Below are positions 11,337 through 22,330 of a stretch of 64,000 bases of DNA, piece after piece; position 1 is the first letter of the stretch; the number at the start of each line of letters is the position of its first letter. Source of the stretch: Camellia lanceoleosa (Eukaryota > Streptophyta > Magnoliopsida > Ericales > Theaceae); NCBI GenBank assembly GCA_025200525.1, contig CM045760.1, positions 44,039,932 to 44,103,931 of the forward strand, given 5' to 3'. The translations under genes were made by a program, and so were the position numbers. The notes under the pieces are model-generated. The model saw nothing but the letters and a program-made list of their open reading frames with translations. It made no database searches and had not been told where the DNA came from.

Positions 11337-11485
11337 GGCCACGTTTGGAAAGACTAAATAAGTGTACTTTTTGATTTTTATTGAATTATGTGTAGAAAAA
11401 GTAGAGAGGAGATGTTGATTGATGTGATCCAAAAAAGATAAAAAGATAAAAAGTATGGACTAAAATAGGATAGTCAAACTTGACC
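11337..11485. mobile_element. MITE, 'AAGTGTACTTTTTGA' family
   Basis: It starts GGCCACGTTTGGAAAG and ends GTCAAACTTGACC, with imperfect inverted ends. It shares the interior AAATAAGTGTACTTTTTGA and GTAGAGAGGAGATGTTGAT with the element at 27171-27316. There is no ORF. The right boundary is approximate. Confidence 0.55.
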
Positions 11486-11763
11486 TAAATTCTTTCTTTC
11501 CTCGTAGGCTCGTAGCGTTAACTTACACTTGAAGACTACTTTTTAGTCTTTGCTTTTTTGGTCTTTTGACAAACCAAAAGCTGTCTCTCTGTCTACCAAA
11601 ACGCAGAGAATAATATCTTTTAGGATAACTTACACTTGAAGACTACCTTTTAAGTCTTTGCTTTTCTATTAATTTTTGGTCTTTCCAATAAGTTTTTGTT
11701 AAGAATGGTACCACCAAAACACAAATTATTAAATTCTTTTAGGATAAAAATTCTAACAATGTG

Positions 11764-11774
11764 TATATATATAT
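11764..11774 (+). promoter_or_regulatory. putative TATA box of the host gene
   Basis: TATATATATAT lies 62 bases upstream of the proposed start codon at 11836, a normal distance for a short plant 5' UTR. Simple AT repeats are frequent here, so this is only suggestive. Confidence 0.35.
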
Positions 11775-11835
11775 GTTATGTTCTTGTTATTTCATAGTGA
11801 ATTTCATCGACATTTTCTTTAGGGTTAAACTAGCC

Positions 11836-11918
11836 ATGTCACTCAGCCAACTTGCTTCCTCTATTCGCCAACCTCCTTCTCAAGCCGAAGTGACACCAGC
11901 CATTTCTAGCCTTCGAAG
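11836..11918 (+). CDS. host gene exon 1 (start codon)
   Basis: ATG in context AACTAGCCATGTC opens 83 bases that end CTTCGAAG before donor GTAACT, leaving phase 2. It encodes 27 residues, beginning MSLSQLASSI. Base composition is visibly less AT-rich than the flanks. Confidence 0.6.
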
Positions 11919-14900
11919 GTAACTTAGTGCAAAAATAAGATAAAACTGCTTAGGAAAAAATCATTTTCTGAGTTTGTATACGTTTAGTTTTCTGTTGCCC
12001 ACTTATCTACGAAATGCATCAATTTGTTATTTTTCTCTTTTAATGCAATTTGTGCTTTATACTTCATGGATATGTTTGCCTGCATTAGATTTGATGGGAT
12101 AATATTAATTGATATTTTATTATATTATTCTGGAGATTATCAATTTTTTAGAATTACATTTCTTCGATTAAAATTTCAAGTTCAAAATTTCTCAAGTACA
12201 AACTTACATTTAATTGAGCCCCGGCTAGTAGACAGTGGGATTGGTCTCTCGGATTAACCGCTCTATTAAGCCTGATAGCAAGTTAAAAATTAAATAATAA
12301 AAAAAAAATGTATCTTAGATTAATTTCTATCTCACGTTTGAATGGTCTCTGAATTAAAAGAGGATTAATAAAATCATATCCTATCACAAGAAATTTTTTA
12401 TAGATTATACTTTTAGAATTATGTAGTAGTGACATATTTGCATATTATGATAAAAATGATGGGTATTATGTTTAATATATAAAAGGTTCATAATAAGCCA
12501 CATATTTCAACATAATAAAGAAAATATATATATATATATATATATTTATATCACTACTCAATAATTATAATTCACTACTCAACAATTATAATTCAAGGGT
12601 ATTTTGATTTTTAAAACCTCAAATTGGGACCGTCTTTATTCCTCCTATTTTGTATCTCACCTCTCATGAGACTCAATATATTCCATATGAAGATATATAC
12701 CGTCTCAAATAACTGTTAATTTGGAAACTCTTTTGTGTCTAAACATGAAATTTGAAATTGGCCAAGATACGTAATCCAATCATATGCTTTAATCTCCAAA
12801 TAAACACAACTCCAGTCTAAATTTAAAATAATTTATGATTCGATAATAAAATTATACAATTTTATGGAGATATATATATTGTCAGAGTACAAGAAATTAA
12901 AAGTATGGTTTAGTTTTGTTTTACAATAGTTGATTTGATTGGATTGCTCATATATGTCCCATTTCCTACAGCCATGTGAAAGGTAAAGCTGGATCAGAAG
13001 ATGGTTCACGTCCACTGGTTTCCGTCACCGATGAAAGTGGACAATCTTTTCCAATTTCTTATGATGATATTTACCAATGCATGGAGGAAAGCGAAGATGC
13101 TCAGGTGTCTGATTTTGTTTAACAGTATTGAGTGTGAAATATAATTATATTTTATTTATTTATTTTTCTAAATTTCTCACTAAATTTATAAATCAAACAC
13201 AACCTTAATTTTATTATATTTTTCTGACTAATATTTTGTAACACTCAATACTGTTTTCACTCGGCCAAGGTCCATATCTCACTTTGGATTGGATTAACTT
13301 TTGAATCATGTCCTAAAGGATATTTGTAGGGCTATTAGTTCAATGGTTAACGAGTATTGTTATACAAACAAACTTTACCCTACGAGCATTTTTGTTTTTG
13401 GTCCTAAATTTGAAAATTTGTACAAAAATATTGAAATTATATTCGTTTGAATAGACTGAATTAAATGAGATTAGCATTTCTACTTCCTTAGGACTATTAG
13501 TATGGGAATTCTCAATTTATTTCATAGCTATTGTTTGGATTGATTTAAAATTATTATTATTATTATTATTTGATAAATAAAGATAGATATTATTAACAAA
13601 GTATCAAGATGAAACAAAAAAAATACAAAAACTACCGTCCACATCAAGCAAAAACTAAAGAAAACTAAAAAGTCAAATCATCCACAAAATCTATAAAGAC
13701 CAACACATCTGGATTCACCGATTTCGTTACCCAACTGTAAAGAATCAAAAAGAGCTTATTCTCCAACTAAGCCACCGAATGAAATGTCCCCTGAAAAGTA
13801 CGTCTATTATGCTCCAACCAAATCGACCGCATTAAGCACTGGACAGCAAGCAACCACACCTTCTGTCAATGCCTCCCAACTCTCACCCCTCTCTAATTCT
13901 GAAGAACATTTACAATCAAGCCCGCCTAAACCCAAACAAACCAACAAGAAGTGACCAAAGCCTAGTCACTATAGAACAATGAAGAAGCAAATGATCAACC
14001 GACTCAGTATTGCTACAACGCATACATCAATAATTAACCAAAATGTGCCGGCGTCGAATCAGATTCTCAATAGTCAATATACACCCTAAAGTTGTTGTCC
14101 ATACAAAGAAAGCAACCTTAGAAGGAGACGCTGTGACCCAAACACTCTGCCAAGGAAACATCATTGTTACACCTTCCACATGAGATCAATAAAATTCTAT
14201 TCATCTTGTTTGATTCTAATTTTCTGAATTCAGTTTTTTAAAAATTGAATTTTTTATTTTCCTTATTTTTTTTTGTTTTTCATGAATTTTTTTTAATATT
14301 TTAAGCAATTTTTTTTTTAAAACTTTTTAGATGCACCTAACCTAGATATATCAAAAAAGTAAAATATTTGTAAAAAATATTTTTAAAAAATAATAAATAC
14401 ACAAGAATACGAAAATGTACTGAATTTTCGTATTTTTTTAAATATTTTTTGATATTTAGTGAATTTTTTTTAAAAAAATTTACAAATATTATACTTTTTA
14501 ATTGTATTTATATTAAATGTATCTAAAAACTAAAAAAAATTATTTAAAATATTAAAATAAAATTCAATGAAAATTAAAAAAAAATACTCAAAAAATAAAA
14601 ACTCATTTTTCAAAAAATTATGTTTAGACAATTGAAATCAAAATTTAATTTATCTAGACTTCTCCTTAATATCTCCTGTTGTATCTCACCCCCACTTCGG
14701 GCTTGTTTGGTTTGTTTTTGGGAGAGTTATTTTTGAAAAAAATTTGGGAGAGTTGTTTTAGAAATTTTTTTGGTTTGTTTGGTTGTATATTTTGAGAGAG
14801 AAATTTTTTGTGGGAGTTTGGGATGATTTGATATTTTGGAAGAATTGAGTAGATGTATGTGTGTGAGAGAAAAAGTGATTGAGAAGGAGAGAGGAGAGAG

Positions 14901-17900
14901 AAAAAGTGATTGATTGATGTGTAAGAGAGAGAGTGATTTTGAATTTTTTTTAAGAAAAACTCAAACCAAATAATTTTTGAGAAATTTTTTTTTTTAAATT
15001 CATCTCTGAAACTCAAACCAAACAAGCCCATTATGTCCGGGTGAGAAATATTATTTTTTTTAATTAAACATTAAATTATATATTTTATTAAATTATTAAT
15101 TCAATCTCGAGTCTATGTTAGGTTCTGACACATAAACAAGGCCTCTTAAATTATGCCTTCAAATTTATGTTCCAAGAAAGTCTCACATTATTTAAAGACA
15201 GTGAGGAATTGTTTTTCGAAATACATATAAACCGTAGCCCTTTACACAATTGAATTTTTCTTAGTATCTTGTGATATATTCATTTTAAATTTTTTTTTTA
15301 AAAAAAATTATCATTGATTTTATGTATAACAATTTGTTTTATTAATCACTTTGCTTTTCATTTAAGGCCCTGTTTGGGATTTACTAGTGTTATTGATTTT
15401 TTGACTTTTTATGAAAAAATATATAAAATGATAGAGAATAATGTGATGACTTGCAGTAACTTTTAAACTTTTTAGTTAAAAACTGAACTCAGCAAATAGA
15501 TTACAAATCTTATTGCAAAATTCGTGCACCTCTAGCCAATATTCCTCAATCGTTTCGCATATGGTTTCCACCCTACGATACTCCGATGAATGCCATCGAG
15601 TCAGGCCAGTCAAATCTCTAATATCACTTGATGCAGCAAAATACACAAGGATTAGTTATCGTTTCAGTAGATGAAAATGACTCTCGAATCTATGAGAAAA
15701 ATAAAATATTAAATCCATAAGAAAAATTAAATATTTTAATATTATCAAATAAAAGTTATCTTTTGCCTTAAAGTCAATGAGCTTCCTGTCTAAGCAACTG
15801 TTAATTTTTATTGTACAATCCCACATCAAGAAAAGGAATAAAAATAAATTATTTTACTATATAAACCTTATACTCCCATTTAATTTTGTAGTGTTTTGTA
15901 TGTTTCGGTTTAAATTTTAAAATTTAAATAAAATTTAAGATGGTTTAAATTTTAAAATTTAAATAAAATTTAAAAGTTTTAATTAATTAATTTTTGTATA
16001 AATTGGTTGGTCCTTTGACCTAGCGGATAGGGTGAACCGTTTTCGGTTTGACTGATTCGTTACTTTAGCTGCGATTTTAGCAATTTTATCAAAATATATT
16101 AGTTAAATTTGTTTGATTTAAAATAAATTAAAGATTGATCTAATTAAAGATTAAACGGTTAAGATTCGAAATAAACTTCAAGCCCAAACAATTGTTAACT
16201 TTTAAACAATTAAGAAAATCTACATTAACTATCTTTCATTTAACTTTTATTTTATAATATCAAATCGAGAAAAGAAAGAAAAAGTGAATTGTTTTACTTA
16301 CATAAAGTGAATTTTATGCTCTCATTTATCTAAGCAAAATGAGATCTTTAGTGAGAAGCCTCATGATCAATATCTCATACTATTTTTTTTTTAATTTTTT
16401 GAATTTTAAACAATTAAGAAAATCCCTATTGGCTAGCTTCTATTTAACTTTTATTTTACAATCTTACATAGAGGTTTTGATTTTAAAAATAATTTTGTAT
16501 GAGATTTTAAAACTCTCATAATATCTCTACTTAAAAGTACTCTTCTATAAAATATATAGAAATATCGATAATCTCAATGTCACTCTTACTACTTCTTAAT
16601 ATAAAAATAATGAGATAATTATAACAATTTTAAATTTGTGTTTAAAGCTTATAAATTATGAGATAGATTATTATAATTTTAAATTTATATTGTGTCATTT
16701 TAAATTTAAATTAATAGATTGTTTTTCATATTTAGTGATAGTTTAAATTTTAATAAAATAAAATTTAAAAATTTTAATTAATTAATTTTGTGTAAATTGT
16801 TTGGTCTTTTGACCTAATTGATTAAAATAAATCATTTTTGGTTTGAATGATTTGTTGGTTGAGCCGTGATTTTAATAGTTTTACATGTTACGATGATTCT
16901 TTCTTACTCATTAAGTTTTTAAAATTTCTTTAATCATTTCCCTTTCAAAAACTAATATGATAATTTTTTAAAATTCATATATTTTTATTCTAAGATAGTG
17001 AAATATTATAACTATGTCATTTTTTTTTTAATAACAAAACATAATTTTAATTATTAATTGTCAATACAACAATTTTCATTTATCTATACTATATATTATA
17101 ATAAAGGAACATTTGAAATAAAACTCTTAAATTTATATATAAAATTTTATTTACAAGAGATAAAATATAAAATTTAAAAATATTAAATATAATAATTATA
17201 TTTTTAATAAATAATATATTATTTCATCTTGTAAATAGCATAGGTGATATGTTAGTTATTATTATTTATTATTGTTATTATTTTTCTTTGCATGTAGGAA
17301 GTGATCAGCGAAGCGGTAAATGATGAGTGTTTGTGGCAACAATTTTGCGGACTTCCCGCCGTTTCAAATGTTATTAGAAAAAGGATTGAAGGTTTGCATA
17401 AATAAAGCTATTTATTGTCTTTTCTCCTCATTTATTTTTTAATTTTTTGATAATTTGTTAATATTATAATTGACCTCTTAAAAAATAAAAAGAACAAATT
17501 ACTCCCGAAAGATGTTTGAAAAAGCAATTAGCTCCTCCAAGAAAAAAAATTTCACCAAATTGCTTGGGCAAAAAATGTTCAAAACTACTTTTTTTGAAAC
17601 ATGTTTAAAAGTACATTTTTGTCTTATAAAAGATTAATTAGCTCAAGAGAACTTCACTATAGTTAAATTAAATTTCCAGGCAATTTGCTCTAATTGATCA
17701 CTTTTGAACATTTTTTAAGAGTCAGTTTGTTCCAATTAATTATTTGAGGAATTGCACTTTTAAACATTTTTCTAGAAGTATATTGTCAATTTCTTATTTT
17801 TTATTTTTAACTGGTACTATGAAAAAAATAAGAAGATTTGAAGTTAGGAATATTAATGAACCCCGATTATTGCATTGCTTAGGCTACTCTTTTTTAGCTT

Positions 17901-17976
17901 CTAGGGTCTATTTCTTAGCACAAGATTCCTCAAAACATTACATAACTTTATTGCATTGAAATTGTTAAGATGATTG

Positions 17977-18018
<42 letters not shown>

Positions 18019-19451
18019 AGAGAGTCTCTGTATATTGAATAATTGAACTATTACAAGAGGTGACCTATATAGAGGGACGAAACCAGACTTTTGTCCTCCG
18101 AGGGGCCAAAACTTGAATAAAAATGTAAGTAATGTTAGAGATTCACAATCTACCCACAATTATATGACAATGAATTGGGCGTTATATGGTTGAATTTGTG
18201 ACCAAAAAAAATAAAATAAATAACAAGTAATTTGCAATCAAGAGATAAGTCCAAAACAAAAAACGGAAAAGAAAAAACTTAAAATTAAAAGAAGAGAGAA
18301 AATAAAAAATATAAGAATAAAAAAATTTACAAAAGACAAAAGAAAGAGAAGAGCACGTGAATTGCTTTAAAGTAAAAAAACAGAATAAAGAAGAGCTGGG
18401 GGCAATACACATCACATTTGAAATAGCAGAAGAAGAAAAAAAAAAAAAAGAAAAAAAAAAGAAAAAAAAGAATACACAGGTAGTCAAGCCAAAAGCCTCG
18501 GAGGGAGAGGGGGAAGGGGTACGACCCCTTATAGTCTCCACATAGGTCCATCCTTGCCTATATATAGGACTTATATAAAGTGTTAATTAAGAAACCATGA
18601 GAATAAAGAAACATATAGAAATATGAAAACCTAACAAATATGGAAAGTAATATATTATAGATATGCCTTAACAGCCCCCAAACTCAATTAGGTAAACTAA
18701 CTAGAGTTTGGAAAAACAAAACAAAAATAAATGAGAGTTTGCTGCTACGGCAAATGAAAGAGTTTGCCATGGGCAATTGAAAAGAGTCTACTACTAGGGG
18801 CAAATAAAAAGGCCTGCTATTGGCAATGAAAAAGAGTTTGCTGCTAGGGTAAATGATAAAGGCCTGGTAGGGTCCTTGGGAGGCAACTGATGTGATGGGC
18901 CTTGAGAGGCACTTGAATAAAAATGGATATTGAACCAACAACATACACGTAACTTATGATGTGGTACTAAACAGTGATATATGAAAAAGTGCGCCATGGG
19001 TGCTGCTTATGAAAGGATGTACCAAGGGGCGGCTTAACTGGTGCGCCAAGAGGCAGCTTGGATGGTTCACATGGTGCATCACCATGCTTACCATGATATA
19101 GGGTACTACCCCCCCTCCCCTCAAAAAAAAAAAAAAAAAAAAAAACTCAAATAGATTTTAAGATAGAAACCTATTTGAGGTTGAAAGGAAGAGAACTAAA
19201 AGAAAGTGCAGAAACACAAATAAATAAATGAATTTTGATATGGATTCAGATCTATATTGAAAGAACAGAAGATTGAGATTTGACGCCCGTGGCGGAGATG
19301 GTGGTTGATTGGTTGTTGGAGATTGGGATTAACGCAGGCATGTGTTGAAACTCTAACGGGCAACGAAAGCAAGGTTTCCAATCGGTCGCCTGCCGATGAA
19401 CTAGAAAGATAAGCCAGATCTTATAGTTCTGATACCATGTTAAGATAATTG

Positions 19452-19499
<48 letters not shown>

Positions 19500-22292
19500 A
19501 TCTTTATATATTCAATAATGTTGTATATTATATTGTTGTATTGAACTATTATACGAGGTGACCTATATATAGGACTTATATAGGGTTGGTTTGGGAAGTG
19601 AGTTGGCTTTTTGGTTTTTTGACTTTTTTGGCTATTTTAGCCCGGGCTAAAAAGCTTGGTTTGGGAAGGACTTTTTGGCTTTTTAGCTTTTTTGACTTTT
19701 TTTTGTGAGAGAAGAGTGTAATGATTATGGGTTGGATGTGATGTTTTGTTTTTTGTGGCTAAAATAGCCTATTTTGTCTTTTGTGGCTAAAATAGCCAAA
19801 AAAAAAAAAAAAAAAAAGCCTCATATTCTTCTTCCCAAACGGTGCCATAGAGTGTTAATCAAGAAACTGTGAGAATAAGGAGACATAAAAATATGAAAAT
19901 CTAATAAATATGGAAACTAATACATTCTAGATATGTTATCTTGGAGCAAGGGGTAAGAGTTGTTATATTTTGTTGATAATAATAATGGAACAATTCTGTT
20001 TGTAGAACTAGAAGGTCTTGAGATAGTTCGGTCCATATCTGATGTGGGCGTCAGAGCATTGAGAGGACCTTTGCGCTCAAAATATCTCTTAAGCCCCAAA
20101 CCACCTTGAGAGGAACAACTACCAAGAAGCAGCCAGCTAACTACCCCATTCCAATCGAATTTTCTTCGATGTGTTGACTCATCCAACACCTGTGGGGTTG
20201 TTTGGAATATTTTAAGCGATGGTTTGGAATGATCTAAATAAGTGTACTTTTTGACTTTTTATGAAATATGGATTGAGTTTGAAGTGATGTGGTAGAGAGG
20301 TAATATGACTTAGATAAGATGATGTGACTTAAATAGGATATTGACTTTTTGACTTTTTTAAATTATGACAAACAAGGCCTAAATAAGTGTACTTTTTGAT
20401 TTTTTAGAAATATGCCTAAATAAGTGCACTTTTTGACTTTTTATAAAATATGAGTTGAGTTTAAAATGATGTTGTAGAGATGTGATGTGACGTAAATAAG
20501 ATGATATGACTTAAATATGATAGCGACTTTTTGATTTTTTTAAGGGATAACAAACCTAGCCTTATATTATGGAGATATATTGGAACTCCTTATACTTTGG
20601 TATTTTTTTTCTTCATTAAGCTCCTAACTAATTTTTTTTTTTATTCAAATAAGTTATCCAATTTTCTAAAGTGATCCAATTTATCCCTTCTACTACATTT
20701 TGTTCATTTTTTTTTCATGAATTTGAGATTAATTTATTTTTTACACACCTTTTTATAAAAACAATTTTAAAAATTAATTAAAATAATTAGTTCTCAAAAT
20801 GATCAATAATATCTTATGGGGTAATTGCACACCGGGATTTTAAAAAATATACTATATATATATAATTTATAATTATAATTATTAATTTTTCTTATTAATT
20901 TATAACTATTTTTATAAAATTACACTGATTTGATATTTCTCTATATCATTTCCATCGTTCATGTAATAGCAAAAATGATTTGTCCCCCTAAAAACAATCC
21001 CCATAATCTCCCTAATTTCCTTTTTTGAAAAATTATTTTTTTTTTATTTTTTTTTAATTTTTTTTACTTAAATAGGCAATTGTGGGGATTCGGGACCCCC
21101 GGATTCGGGGGCCGAATCACTTCTGCATGTAATAGTATAAATACTAATCACATGATGGAACATTAGGTGGTTTCAACAGAGCAAAGACAGTAATAGTCCG
21201 CAACATGTCAATCGACAACAGCCACGACAATCTCCCTTCAAATTCTGGTAAGGTTTGGTAATTGATTTAATTTTTTTTTTATTCAAACAATTAATTTAAT
21301 TTTTATTACTTTTTTTTTTCTTAAAATATTAGCCTCTTTCGAGAATTTAATTTTTTTTAAATACAATTATTATACTTCAAAATATTAAAAACAACACTAC
21401 TTTGTTTTTTATATAATGCACAAAGTGATTGTCTGAGATTTAAACCTACAATTTTAAAGTTATTAAGTCAAGATTTTACCATTGAACTAATGGTTTAACT
21501 TTTCAAAATTATCCTTTGATAGTATAATTATTATATTTCAAAAATATTAATGTTACATTGTGTTTGGTTGAGGGATTTGAGAAGAAAAAGAGAAAATATA
21601 GGTGAAATGTGAATAAAATATATATACATTTCACTTAATTTCATACACCTTTTCCCTTTTTCTTTTCAAATTCCTTTGCAAGTCCTCTAACAAAAACACG
21701 GCGTTAATGAATTTGAAAAGGCAAAATAGAAAATTCATATTATTTTAGTTCTTGAATTTTGAAAAAAAAAAACTACATATTTTCGGAACAATGAAAACTA
21801 TAATAAGATATTAATATTTTGGGACGGACAGAGTAAGTTATTTTATTTTTTAAATTAAAAAAAATAATGTGTTGGATAATTGCTAAAGAAATGTTTAAGA
21901 TTGTCTGGGATTTGCTACACTTTTTAACTTTTTATAATATATATATATATATAAATAAATAAGTGATATGACCCAATTAATTTGTTTGTTTGTACAACAC
22001 TAATTTTGGCCTATTTTGGCAACTTGGCTAAAATTCAATTTTTTGGTTTTTTTTTTAACTTTTTTTGTGTCATATTATTTCTCTATTTTTTTATTATATT
22101 TTTTCAAAAAAAATCCCAAAAAAGCAAAAGGTCAACTTTTGACTTGTTTCTCAAAGCCAGCCTTTGTACTATTGTGTTACCAATTTGTGATCCATAATGG
22201 GAAAATAAAAAATCAACTTTTAACTTTTTACCTATTTTGGTCACATCAGTTCTCACATTTTTTAGCTTAGCTGTTTGAGAACTTGGTTTTTG

Positions 22293-22330
<38 letters not shown>

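Larger units (their letters stand above)
13105..17297 (+). other. host gene intron 2, transposon-filled
   Basis: 4193 bp. It holds an L1 tail (13570-14190), a MITE (14699-15029) and a set of diverged repeats (15780-16900). The remainder is AT-rich with no recognised signal. Confidence 0.5.
17963..19940 (-). mobile_element. small non-autonomous LTR retrotransposon (TRIM/LARD-like)
   Basis: Two related LTRs begin TGTTAAGAT(A/G)ATTGTATATA: 17963-18673 (ending GCCTTAACA) and 19438-about 19940. Between them are only about 764 bp without recognisable gag or pol. The PBS (TGGTATCAGAAC on the minus strand, 19437-19426) and a PPT beside the left LTR (GAGTTTGGGGGC on the minus strand, 18674 up) set the orientation as reverse. 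Each LTR carries its own later insertion: 18072-18556 in the left and 19583-19846 in the right. The left LTR has a (TA)n(GA)n microsatellite shared with the right. Internal DNA has short imperfect repeats of GTTTGCTGCTAGGG-like units. Confidence 0.75.
17392..21190 (+). other. host gene intron 3, transposon-filled
   Basis: 3799 bp. It contains the TRIM-like element 17963-19940, a MITE cluster at about 20205-20560 with two copies of CTAAATAAGTG(T/C)ACTTTTTGA, and the start of the tandem duplication. A short GC-rich snippet at 21087-21118 (GGGGATTCGGGACCCCCGG and GATTCGGGGGCCGAATC) resembles the ends of the GC-rich foldback at 24724. Confidence 0.5.

Noticed and set aside
18182..18551. Phe/Ser-rich minus-strand frames
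   Set aside because: They arise from A- and GA-rich sequence within the 485-bp insertion of the TRIM LTR.
19917..20189. 90-aa minus-strand frame with 'SQGGLGLKRYF'
   Set aside because: It faintly resembles an L1 RT-like motif, but the rest has no LINE features and it sits at the TRIM edge; too weak to call.
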